Source: a virus
Virus record (IMG/VR): IMGVR_UViG_3300031566_000284
Span: 1-28,536 of that record
Strand: one strand, 5' to 3'
DNA length: 28,536 nucleotides
Shown here: positions 14,056 through 20,947 of the stretch, one piece after another
Position numbering within the stretch: the stretch's first letter is position 1
How the letters are laid out: each line of letters opens with the position of its first letter
Program-made: the position numbers and the translations under genes
Notes under the pieces: generated by a model
Database searches by the model: none
The model's input: the letters and a program-made list of their open reading frames with translations, nothing else
What the model was told of the DNA's origin: nothing

Positions 14056-14826
14056 CTATCCTTCCTCCTGATAGAGCTTGAATATCGTAGCTGGCTCGCT
14101 AGGCGTATGAAACCACGAGAATACGCAGCCGAGTTCTATCACTGGCATGCTGTGCATCTCGGCCAAGGCCACAGCTAAATGCGCCGCCCGTGATCCTGCA
14201 CCCAGCAAACAGAGGTCGGGCTTCCAAGGCAGATTGCCCGCGTCGACAAGGCATTGGGCCGAGCCTGCAAGTCCATCCGCCAGCATTATTCCGGTGGTCT
14301 CTGCCTGCCGCCACCATTGACCGCCGGCAAAGGTCGCCAATCCGACTGGAGGCTGCCGGCCATTCAGCGCGGCGACGACCTTCTCGGCCTCGCTCGTTAC
14401 TACAAGCACTTTGCGATTTTCCATCAGCGACCAGAGCCAACAGTCGAAGAGAAGATAGAAGGAAATGAGGGAGTCACCAATCAGTGCCTCGGGCTTGGGG
14501 CGAATATCCCAGAGATACAAGGCCTCCCTCAGCCGAGGTCCCATGCCCGGTTGACTCGCTTGTGTCCCGGAACGCGGCAAACAGACGATATCGCATTTGG
14601 GGATCGCTGCCGCCAATTGTTCTGCCACGCCCAAACGATCCTCGGCCGAGAATCCCCAGGCGCTCAGGTAATGGAACGATCCGAATCCCTTCGCTCCCCA
14701 TAGCACTGCCGACTCGCCATCCGCCATCGAAATAAGGCTGCATGGTTCTTTTTGCTCAATCGCCTGCGCTAGCCGACATGCCACGCGGGCCGTATCCGCC
14801 TGCTCATTGGGGAAACCATAGATCAT
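14056..14826 (-). CDS. GT-D-like glycosyltransferase, copy 1
   Basis: 256 aa. AAGGAGA precedes ATG 14826; a longer upstream frame lacks a ribosome site. The metal-binding region reads CSLISMADGESAVLWGAKG, with the DGE expected of GT-D enzymes. Further segments are LYLWDIRPKPEALIGDSLI, FYLLFDCWLWSLMENRKVLVV and CLLGAGSRAAHLAVALAEM. These give alternating strands and helices of a Rossmann-like fold. It is followed after five bases by its paralogue. Its last codons, for EEG, form the ribosome site of that gene. Substrate unknown. Confidence 0.68.
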   Translation of the reverse strand: MIYGFPNEQADTARVACRLAQAIEQKEPCSLISMADGESAVLWGAKGFGSFHYLSAWGFSAEDRLGVAEQLAAAIPKCDIVCLPRSGTQASQPGMGPRLREALYLWDIRPKPEALIGDSLISFYLLFDCWLWSLMENRKVLVVTSEAEKVVAALNGRQPPVGLATFAGGQWWRQAETTGIMLADGLAGSAQCLVDAGNLPWKPDLCLLGAGSRAAHLAVALAEMHSMPVIELGCVFSWFHTPSEPATIFKLYQEEG

Positions 14827-15446
14827 TGTGCTCTCCTTAGAAATCCGCCCCGACATAGGGTCATGCCAAATCTCTCCCTAGCGAGATCCGGGGCAAACTC
14901 AGGGTGTTGAGGTAGCCAGTCGGCAAGCGCCTCCGCTGGCCCCCGGTCTATCCCAGGGACTTTCCAGGGATGATTGATATGTGTATCTTCGACGATCAAG
15001 TAGCTTCCGGGCGTAATTAGCGGACCATAAAGATCCAGCTCCCGGAGAACATGGTCGGCCTTGTGGTCGGAATCCAGAATCGCCATGACGGGCGAGCAAC
15101 CTCCCAACCATTCCTGTACCGCTACTAGCCTTTCTGGCGAAGTCGTATTCCCAAAGTGGTACGTCAATGCCGGATGCTGAGGATAGACGGGCTGGGGCGC
15201 GATATCTATCGTGAGCACCCGCCCATCGCCAATCATTCCCAGCACCGCCGCGAGCCAGGCAGAGGTTCCGCCCGATGACGTACCGCACTCAATCACGGCT
15301 GCCGGACGAACGTCATGGAGCATCTCTTGGTAGATCCAAAGGTCACACGGGGTCTTCCAGATCGGTGTCCCCAGCCAAGACATCTGGCAGATGAGGCCCG
15401 ACTGATAGAACTCCATCATATAGGCATCAATGACTTCTTGGTTCAC
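14823..15446 (-). CDS. CmcI-family methyltransferase / hydroxylase
   Basis: 207 aa, starting at GTG 15446 with AAGGGGA eleven bases upstream. It has the full CmcI pattern (cephalosporin hydroxylase family, which includes rhamnosyl O-methyltransferases). Segments are WLGTPIWKTPCDLWIYQEML, then AAVIECGTSSGGTSAWLA (SAM loop), then TIDIAPQP, then MAILDSDHKADHVLRELDLY, and YLIVEDTHINHPW. A metal-dependent O-methyltransferase acting on a sugar fits the neighbourhood. The ATGA-type overlap with the next gene links it to the GT-D pair. Confidence 0.83.
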   Translation of the reverse strand: MNQEVIDAYMMEFYQSGLICQMSWLGTPIWKTPCDLWIYQEMLHDVRPAAVIECGTSSGGTSAWLAAVLGMIGDGRVLTIDIAPQPVYPQHPALTYHFGNTTSPERLVAVQEWLGGCSPVMAILDSDHKADHVLRELDLYGPLITPGSYLIVEDTHINHPWKVPGIDRGPAEALADWLPQHPEFAPDLARERFGMTLCRGGFLRRAQ

Positions 15447-15483
15447 CGCGCTACGATCCCCTTCCCGACACCGCGCAAGGCCC

Positions 15484-15750
15484 TCACGACATTGACGTTC
15501 CCGGCGGTATCGTTCTGCTCGGCACCAAGATCTTACTCTGTGGTGGCGCCTTCCGCCATTGAAGGCCTATCTTCTTCATCATACACTCCATGCAGATCAC
15601 CGCGACGAAGACCTCTCTCTTTCCGTTTACAACTTCGGCCTTGCCAAATACTTGCGCACCGGGAGGCCGCACCTCCTTGCCGCATACCTGGCAGGCCGTC
15701 GGGGACGGCTGCCCGGACGCTGCCTCGGGCTTGCCTCCGTTATCGCTCAT
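15484..15750 (-). CDS. Small zinc-ribbon-like protein
   Basis: 88 aa. GGAGG lies seven bases before ATG 15750; a GTG two codons upstream is possible. It has one CQVCGKEVRPPG knuckle at about residue 20 and a second ICMECMMKK near residue 54, spaced as in a treble or ribbon zinc site with a strand-rich middle (AEVVNGKREVFVAV). The ends are Pro/Ser rich. It lies between HNH gene 3 (divergent) and the CmcI-type gene. It is not clearly related to the two cysteine-rich paralogues. Function unknown. Confidence 0.6.
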   Translation of the reverse strand: MSDNGGKPEAASGQPSPTACQVCGKEVRPPGAQVFGKAEVVNGKREVFVAVICMECMMKKIGLQWRKAPPQSKILVPSRTIPPGTSMS

Positions 15751-15797
15751 CTCCACTCCTCCGGGTTCGCCTTGCCGGCAATGGCGGCCGGACTAGC

Positions 15798-15826
15798 TTG
15801 TCCTGGCGCACCATATCTGCTATACT
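15798..15826 (+). promoter_or_regulatory. Sigma70-type promoter for HNH gene 3
   Basis: TTGTCC (15798-15803), 17-base spacer, TATACT (15821-15826). The transcript would start near 15833, just ahead of the TAGGAGGAAA ribosome site. Confidence 0.68.
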
Positions 15827-15847
15827 GCCTATAGGAGGAAAATCGCG

Positions 15848-16438
15848 ATGCCACACAGAGATCAGCATGGAATGTGGAAAGGCGGCCGCTACAAAGATTC
15901 CCATGGCTATGTTCATATATGGGTCGGGCCGCGATGCTACAAGTTAGAGCACCGTCTCGTAATGGAGAATGCCCTGGGCCGGACGTTGCTTTCTTCGGAA
16001 ACCGTCCATCATCTAAACGGTATGACGACGGACAATAGACCAGAGAATCTAAGCTTGTTCCAGTCCACCAATGCCCACACGAAGACTCATTGGTTGGAAG
16101 CCGGTGTGGATGGTTTCGGCCGCGCTCACAAGAAGAAACCGATGGCGACATGCCATCCCGACCGACCCCATAATGCTCGTGGGCTCTGCGGTCCCTGCTA
16201 CTGGCGTATGATGGGTCGCAAATATCGTCTGGAAAGACCTGAGCGACTCCGGCGGATTCGCCAGAGATGCCAAGAGAAAGACCCAGTTGCCTTTCTGGAA
16301 AAGCGCCGTGTCGCCGCCAAGAAGAAATATCATGAGAATCCTGCAATAATGCGAGCCAGGAGACGAATCTATTACCAAGCACATATTGAACAGGAACGTG
16401 AGCGCGCTCGCAATTATCAACGACAACGGCGATATTAG
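15848..16438 (+). CDS. HNH homing endonuclease 3 (antisense to late genes)
   Basis: 196 aa. AGGAGGAAA lies six bases before ATG 15848. HNH_3 layout: MWKGGRYKDSHGYVHIWVG, EHRLVMENALGRTLL, ETVHHLNGMTTDNRPENLSL with the catalytic His pair and Asn. Then comes CHPDRPHNARGLCGPCYWRM, a zinc motif, and a long Arg/Lys-rich helical tail ending ERARNYQRQRRY. It ends four bases into the 3' end of the CgeB-like gene and starts close to the zinc-ribbon gene, filling an intergenic site on the opposite strand. It is a selfish mobile gene. Its own promoter and strong ribosome site let it be expressed independently of the late genes. Confidence 0.88.
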   Translation: MPHRDQHGMWKGGRYKDSHGYVHIWVGPRCYKLEHRLVMENALGRTLLSSETVHHLNGMTTDNRPENLSLFQSTNAHTKTHWLEAGVDGFGRAHKKKPMATCHPDRPHNARGLCGPCYWRMMGRKYRLERPERLRRIRQRCQEKDPVAFLEKRRVAAKKKYHENPAIMRARRRIYYQAHIEQERERARNYQRQRRY

Positions 16439-17364
16439 TCCCAGGCATCAGGATTGGCCTTTCCGCTAATAGCTTTGACAATCCGATCCAATCGTTTTCC
16501 ATAAGTGTGGAATCGCCTCACGAACTCCATTCCGGTCTTCGCCTTCGTCGCCGCGGCGCAGGCATTGTCCAGCAGGTCCTCGCCCCATTCGACGGCCTGT
16601 TCCGGGGTATCCACCCAGACCATGTGCTTGTGATTCACGAACCCCAGGGCCCCATAAGCGTCGGAATATGGGGCCAAGAATGGTTTGCCGCAGGCCAATG
16701 CCTCGAAGGTGCGCATCGAGGTCATTACCGTCTTCGCCCGCCCGTCCATGCCGCTCCGCTGATTGTTCTGGCCTAGCACTATTCGCCCATGTCGATACTG
16801 CTCAGCCGAGGTATAGCAAGAGGTACCGCCGCGCCAGAATGGTTGCAGTTCCGGGTAGGGCGGTATCTCATAGGAGAAGATCGCCATGCTGTAGCCAGCC
16901 CGGGCCAAAGGCAAGATCATCGTCTTTGTCGCCCATTTTCTGGCCTCCCATTGAGTGTCATACCAATTGCAACTCAGGGCTATGTCGGCCGCATCGTCTG
17001 CTAGCGGCATCGGCACGTGCATCTTCAGCGGCTCCGCCGCCAGGGGTAGCCAGAAGACGCGGTTATGCTGAAGGGCAGCTCGGTAATTCGGAATGCAGCA
17101 GCGGTCACTGGTGAAGACGAAGTCAGCCATGCGCGCCTCGGCCAGAAACGGGTGATAGGCGTTCGGGTCTTCGATAGTCCACCAGCAGAAGGGCTTGCCC
17201 GCCTTCTCGGCCGCATCCCGCGCAGCGGCGGTCGCTGAAAGCCCGTCATGCGTCGCCATGTTCATCCCCAGAACGAAGTCGGCCTCCGCCGCCGAGCCTA
17301 CGAACTCAGCATATGGCTCGCAGTAGGGCTGGAGGAAGCCGAAGGTGGGTGCGAAAACTCTCAT
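16435..17364 (-). CDS. CgeB-like glycosyltransferase (GT-B fold)
   Basis: 309 aa. GAGGAGAG precedes ATG 17364; the in-frame upstream ATG at 17400 lacks a site. It reads MRVFAPTFGFLQPYCEPY, FCWWTIEDPNAYHPF, ADFVFTSDRCCIPNYRAA, WLPLAAEP, DIALSCNWYD. The C-terminal motif is TVMTSMRTFEALACGKPFLA, followed by LGFVNHKHMVWVDTPEQAVEW. This is the layout of the CgeB / DUF3880 plus Glyco_trans_1_2 group. In CgeB-like enzymes the R-x-F-E-x-x-A-C-G motif binds the donor. CgeB acts in spore coat glycosylation, and relatives are frequent in phage and polysaccharide clusters. Confidence 0.82.
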   Translation of the reverse strand: MRVFAPTFGFLQPYCEPYAEFVGSAAEADFVLGMNMATHDGLSATAAARDAAEKAGKPFCWWTIEDPNAYHPFLAEARMADFVFTSDRCCIPNYRAALQHNRVFWLPLAAEPLKMHVPMPLADDAADIALSCNWYDTQWEARKWATKTMILPLARAGYSMAIFSYEIPPYPELQPFWRGGTSCYTSAEQYRHGRIVLGQNNQRSGMDGRAKTVMTSMRTFEALACGKPFLAPYSDAYGALGFVNHKHMVWVDTPEQAVEWGEDLLDNACAAATKAKTGMEFVRRFHTYGKRLDRIVKAISGKANPDAWD

Positions 17365-17389
17365 CTCTCTCCTCGATGCCTCATGTGCT

Positions 17390-17560
17390 TCAAGGGGCAA
17401 GGCTTTGTCCCCATATCTTGAAAGGGCCTAGATAGATCCGGTATCCCAGTCCTCCGAACCAACGGCAGGAGATGCCGAATGCCAGTTGATAAGGAAAGAA
17501 AACCATGCCTCCTAATGCAAACGACGTTCTCCACTCCCAAAAATCATATGCACGCTTCAT
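17390..17560 (-). CDS. Small membrane-type protein, 56 aa
   Basis: ATG 17560 overlaps the previous stop as TGATG, and the frame ends 26 bases before the next start. The peptide begins MKRAYDFWEWRTSFALGG, continues with a hydrophobic aromatic stretch (MVFFPYQLAFGIS) and ends YLGPFKIWGQSLAP. One membrane-associated segment is likely. The overlap and the tight fit between GT genes are the main evidence. Function unknown; it might anchor neighbouring glycosyltransferases to the membrane. Confidence 0.6.
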   Translation of the reverse strand: MKRAYDFWEWRTSFALGGMVFFPYQLAFGISCRWFGGLGYRIYLGPFKIWGQSLAP

Positions 17561-17754
17561 CAGCCATCCGTCTCTATGACCTTCACTGTCCTAGCGAACC
17601 ACCAACCCCCAAGGCGTCTCATCGTAGATTCCCGTATGAGCTTGAGATTGACGAAGCAGTCAAGGGCCATTAGGCCAACCCATGCCAAGGCGGACACCTT
17701 GATCTCAATAATCTCTCCATCCTCTAGATAGGCCGTGATTGTCTTTGGTCTCAT
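17560..17754 (-). CDS. Small hypothetical protein, 64 aa
   Basis: ATG 17754 overlaps the GT2-like stop (ATGA), with GGAGAGG upstream. It starts MRPKTITAYLEDGEIIEIKV (a beta hairpin). A moderately hydrophobic helix follows (ALAWVGLMALDCFVNLKLI), then RRLGGWWFARTVKVIETDG. The layout of strand, helix and strand suggests a compact domain rather than a membrane protein. No family recognised. It is coupled to both neighbours by overlap, so it belongs to the sugar block operon. Confidence 0.65.
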   Translation of the reverse strand: MRPKTITAYLEDGEIIEIKVSALAWVGLMALDCFVNLKLIRESTMRRLGGWWFARTVKVIETDG

Positions 17755-18659
17755 CTGTAAGCCCTCTCCATCCAGCGGCCGATAGTCGTGGTCACGAAAG
17801 TCACGAACTCCGGCCCATGCTTGAGCTGGCAGTAGACATTGTTCGCGTCATAGTCCTGCGGATGGTTCGACAGCCCCAGCCGCGTCAAGTAGTAGTGGTG
17901 GTAGACCAGTGATCCGAAATGAATCAGCACATTCCACGATGCCTGGTGGAACCGGTAGGCCTCCTCGGTATCCTCGAAGTTTTGGCGGCCCGGCATGTCC
18001 GGGTCGTAGGGATACAACAGCCCATCGCGCCTGATGCCGACCTCCTCCAACGCCGCCCAACGCTTCACCGCCGGATGCGTCAAGCCCGGCCGCACCCGGT
18101 GCGCCCTCCGCCATACCCGTGCCAACCGGTTTATCTCCGCCTGGAACATCGCCGCGTTCTGGAGCTGATTGTCGTTCACCACATAAGGCAGCACCGGCCT
18201 CGGCGTACGAAACTGCCCACCCCCCGTCGCCAGCGCCGGCCCCATTATCGCCGCCCTCGCCCCGTGCGGATGCTCCATGAAGTCTATGATCGGCTTCAGC
18301 CAACCGAGCGGCCCCAGGGAATCCTGCGCCGCCGGGAACACATGATCGGTATGCACTTCCACCACATACTCCGGCGCGAACCATTCATGCAGGAGCTGAT
18401 AGCCCCGGTTCCGGCCCCGGGCGATGCCAAGATTTTCATCCTGCCAATCCACCCTTACCCGCTCCTCGGCCGCCTCCAGCCGCTGGAGCATCTCGACCGT
18501 GCATGGACAGGTGCTGCCATTGTCCACTACCACAAGCCGCCAATCGTAGAGCTGTAGATCACTCCCGAGGAGACTGTCTATTGCTTGCCTTGTCGCCTGC
18601 CAGTGAGTCGGGCACTGCGCCAGATTGCACGTCAGGAGATTCACTCCTACCTTGACCAT
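17751..18659 (-). CDS. GT2-like glycosyltransferase
   Basis: 302 aa from ATG 18659, the first start giving the family opening MVKVGVNLLTCNLAQCPTHW. The frame is open for about 130 further bases upstream (see zinc-ribbon entry). Motifs are WRLVVVDNGSTCPC (nucleotide binding Asp-Asn-Gly-Ser), then DENLGIARGRNRGYQLL, then VVEVHTDHVFP, in the place of the DxD motif. This is the standard GT2 order. The C-terminal half is long, with RHQAS-type tails not seen in short GT2 enzymes, and NFEDTEEAYRFHQA fits the ED catalytic segment. It is the first enzyme of the sugar block. Confidence 0.8.
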   Translation of the reverse strand: MVKVGVNLLTCNLAQCPTHWQATRQAIDSLLGSDLQLYDWRLVVVDNGSTCPCTVEMLQRLEAAEERVRVDWQDENLGIARGRNRGYQLLHEWFAPEYVVEVHTDHVFPAAQDSLGPLGWLKPIIDFMEHPHGARAAIMGPALATGGGQFRTPRPVLPYVVNDNQLQNAAMFQAEINRLARVWRRAHRVRPGLTHPAVKRWAALEEVGIRRDGLLYPYDPDMPGRQNFEDTEEAYRFHQASWNVLIHFGSLVYHHYYLTRLGLSNHPQDYDANNVYCQLKHGPEFVTFVTTTIGRWMERAYR

Positions 18660-18993
18660 GCGCCATCGTTTCTCTGCCCATTCGGCCTTCTCTAATGCGC
18701 CTACGCATTGGTATTGATCGCGGTGGTGATAGCCTCGCTTGGACCGCCGGCGCACATACCAGGCGAAGCGTAATGTCCGGCGTGCCCCGATAAGCCGTCT
18801 CCGATATCTCTGCTATCCAGCCGCAGTCGAAGCATCTGAATCTGCGTTGGCTTGACCGCGCATTCTCCCGCGACACAGTAGCCCGCCCTAGACAGGCCGG
18901 GCAAACTCCCCGATGACGCAAGGCCCAAGCCGCCGCCCCCACCGGGTCCGTTCTCTGAAGCTCTGTGATCTTTTGATCTATTCGGTCTGTCAT
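18559..18993 (-). CDS. Zinc-ribbon protein, possibly frameshifted
   Basis: 144 aa as read, ATG 18993 overlapping the protease stop, with AAGGAAGGAG upstream. The N-terminal part is convincing: GVCPACLGRATVSREN, then RRFRCFDCGWIAEISETAYRG, a two-knuckle zinc ribbon. After about residue 75 the frame becomes low complexity and runs 100 bases into the GT2-like gene. In the GT frame just upstream of its ATG the sequence reads FAWYVRRRSKRGYHHRDQY, then QCVGALEKAEWAEKRW, which looks far more like a natural continuation. A one-base slip, mutation or assembly error near 18790 would join them. Role unknown. Confidence 0.55.
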   Translation of the reverse strand: MTDRIDQKITELQRTDPVGAAAWALRHRGVCPACLGRATVSRENARSSQRRFRCFDCGWIAEISETAYRGTPDITLRLVCAPAVQARLSPPRSIPMRRRIREGRMGRETMAHGQGRSESPDVQSGAVPDSLAGDKASNRQSPRE

Positions 18994-20177
18994 TTCACCA
19001 GCTCCTTCCTTTCTCCCCAGCCTCCGATGCTATAGCCAGTCAGGCGTCCCGCCTTCACATCCGACCAGGCCTGGTCGTCATTTACCTTAACAGCCAGCAC
19101 CCAACTCCCCTTCTTTACTGGGTTCTCGCCCATGTTCATGTCCTGCGGCGCGAGGTAACACTCAACAATGTCTGCCGCAAGCGGCTCTTTATGCTGCCGC
19201 CCGATGGCCGCCTTCTGCTCTTTCCACCGCGCCATGAAATCGTGGCAAGCCTCCTCGATCTCCTCCGCCTTGATAAAATCGCCCTGGCTATCCGTCCGGC
19301 GCGGCGTCCCCGGCTCCAGTACGATGCCATAGACGAGTCGCTTCTCCTTGTCCGCCTTCAGGATCGGGCAGAAAAGCTCCCAGGATGCCCCAGGAGAAGC
19401 GGTTCGGCCCCGGGAGAGCCTGCACCATAGCTTGCCGCTTGAATTCGCAATGTGGGCGAACATGACGCGGCTCTTGCCGCCCCGGAACCAGTCTTCTTTG
19501 GCCTTTGCCACCCACGCGCCGTCGGCCTGCTGCCGATACTGCGTCTTCACTGCCGCCCAGGCCGTCGCGTGCGCCTTCGCTTCATCGCCTTCATACTCTT
19601 GCCAAGCCGCATTGAAGGCCGCCCGCCATATCTCCTGCCCATGCTTCGGGAGCTTCTTCACCGTGGCTGGCAGATCGGCGAGGGTAGCATAGGGTTTGGA
19701 GACCGGTTCGTGGGTCTTTTCCATTTCCGCGGCCGCCTCGAAGGCCCCATCATGCTCCTGGCAGTGCGTCTCAGCCGCCGGGGCCATCCACTTGTCCTTG
19801 GGGTAGCGAAAGGCCTGAATCTCGCTACTGCCGTCCTCACGCACGCCGAAGATCACGTCTATCGGCTTACCGTCATGTTGTAGCTTTGCGTTCTGCCGCC
19901 GCATCCGCTGATACCCCGTCGGAGGCTTCAGCCGACAGGCATGCTCATTCGGGTAGGGCTTGAATATCTCGACATAGGCCTTCTCGAAATCTTCGTCGGT
20001 TGCCATATCAGTTCTCCTTTGAATCACCTTCTCCAGCGGCGTGATATGGCGCATTCCCCGCCTCTTCATTTCAGCGGCCAGCAGATCGTGCACCGCCTTC
20101 AGCCGCTCTGGCGTCAACTTGCTCTCGGCCGGTGAGATAGGCACATTTACGTGGACTTCGGAGACGGTGGGGTTCAC
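18990..20177 (-). CDS. ChaB/XkdF-type head maturation protease region protein
   Basis: 395 aa from GTG 20177, whose codon overlaps the previous stop (GTGA). A second start at ATG 20006 has a stronger AAAGGAGA site and would give 338 aa. Both may be used. Domain order: a short N-terminal segment (PTVSEVHVNVPIS, then LLAAEMKRRGMRHITPL), then FKPYPNEHACRLKPPTGY. A ChaB-like domain follows (ATLADLPATVKKLPKHGQEI then RAAFNAAWQEYEGDEAKAHA). The C-terminus is XkdF-like: LVYGIVLEPGTPRRTDSQGD, ECYLAPQDMNMG and RLTGYSIGGWG. XkdF-type proteins are predicted serine proteases of prohead maturation. Position between portal and scaffold agrees. Confidence 0.8.
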   Translation of the reverse strand: MNPTVSEVHVNVPISPAESKLTPERLKAVHDLLAAEMKRRGMRHITPLEKVIQRRTDMATDEDFEKAYVEIFKPYPNEHACRLKPPTGYQRMRRQNAKLQHDGKPIDVIFGVREDGSSEIQAFRYPKDKWMAPAAETHCQEHDGAFEAAAEMEKTHEPVSKPYATLADLPATVKKLPKHGQEIWRAAFNAAWQEYEGDEAKAHATAWAAVKTQYRQQADGAWVAKAKEDWFRGGKSRVMFAHIANSSGKLWCRLSRGRTASPGASWELFCPILKADKEKRLVYGIVLEPGTPRRTDSQGDFIKAEEIEEACHDFMARWKEQKAAIGRQHKEPLAADIVECYLAPQDMNMGENPVKKGSWVLAVKVNDDQAWSDVKAGRLTGYSIGGWGERKELVK

Positions 20178-20407
20178 GGATTTGGCATCCCCGCAAGCAT
20201 CCGCGAAAAGTCCTGGGTTCCTCGCTCCCACAAGTCCCATCCCACGATCATCGCGACGGCTATCACCCCGACTCCCAACAGCCCGATGAGAAAGCGCGAC
20301 GCGAAGCTCAAATCCGCGTGGCACCCGCCCGCCCCAGTAGAGACGATGGCCTCCAGGGCGCGAAACACAATGTAGGTTGCGATCAGAATCCCGATCTCGG
20401 GTATCAT
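20174..20407 (-). CDS. Two-helix membrane protein, 77 aa
   Basis: ATG 20407 overlaps the previous stop (ATGA), and the stop overlaps the next GTG (GTGA), so it is tightly coupled. It starts MIPEIGILIATYIVFRALEA, a transmembrane helix. A polar loop with one Cys follows, then a second helix FLIGLLGVGVIAVAMIVGW and a short charged tail. Size and topology resemble class II holins, but the position in the head module is wrong for lysis genes. Small membrane proteins of unknown role occur here in related phages. Confidence 0.65.
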   Translation of the reverse strand: MIPEIGILIATYIVFRALEAIVSTGAGGCHADLSFASRFLIGLLGVGVIAVAMIVGWDLWERGTQDFSRMLAGMPNP

Positions 20408-20886
20408 GCCCCGCCCTTTCCGCGGCCTCTCGATGACTGGAACCATTTCTCTTCCTTGCCCACCATCGCTACGCCGCACTTCTCGCACTTCATCTCCGCG
20501 CACGGCGTCCCGCGGTCGTGCTTCGTCTCCCACTTGCACTCTGGGCAGATGCAGGTGTCCGTCCCGCCCACGCCCTGCCGCGGGCCGCCCACTCCCCGTC
20601 CTTCTCCGAGAGCCATTTCCTTGTCTCCCTTCGCCGCCGCTTGGTGGCAGCGCCTATGCAGTGTCAGCAAGTCCTCATCCGACAGATTCTTGACTGATGC
20701 CGCGGTCAACGACTGGAGCGCCACCTTCTCCAGTCCGGGTGTCCCCTTACTGCGCCCCCCGGCCTCGCCCCTCGCCTGGAGGCCAATCCTCCCGGCGATT
20801 CCAGACAGGTAGCGGCTGAACCACGGCTTCACCCGGTCGTGGAAGGCCTGGAGGTAAGACCGCGATAGCCCACGCTTCTTCTTCAT
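20404..20886 (-). CDS. Hypothetical head-module protein with C-terminal zinc ribbon
   Basis: 160 aa. GAGGGG precedes ATG 20886 (MKKKRGLSRSYLQAFHDRV). A farther in-frame ATG at 20964 has no good site. The N-terminal half is basic. Near residue 80 it has SLTAASVKNLSDEDLLTLHR, resembling the helix-rich lsdeELl-LHrr-HQ segments of prohead protease and scaffold proteins. A Gly-rich linker follows, then CICPECKWETKHDRG and MKCEKCGVAMVG, a clear two-knuckle zinc ribbon. Next to the membrane protein and the protease gene, it likely belongs to head assembly. Function unknown. Confidence 0.62.
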   Translation of the reverse strand: MKKKRGLSRSYLQAFHDRVKPWFSRYLSGIAGRIGLQARGEAGGRSKGTPGLEKVALQSLTAASVKNLSDEDLLTLHRRCHQAAAKGDKEMALGEGRGVGGPRQGVGGTDTCICPECKWETKHDRGTPCAEMKCEKCGVAMVGKEEKWFQSSRGRGKGGA

Positions 20887-20947
20887 GCCATCCCCTCTTC
20901 TCTCATGGCCGCCATAGGCCATCATGTCAGACGAGGGATATTGACGT

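Noticed and set aside
15747-16502. Long minus-strand open frame of about 250 codons opposite HNH gene 3
   Set aside because: It is the shadow of a clear HNH protein on the plus strand; the translation has no domain and no ribosome site.
20174-20407. Holin call for the two-helix membrane protein
   Set aside because: Topology fits but no endolysin or lysis gene is nearby and it is locked between head genes by overlaps.
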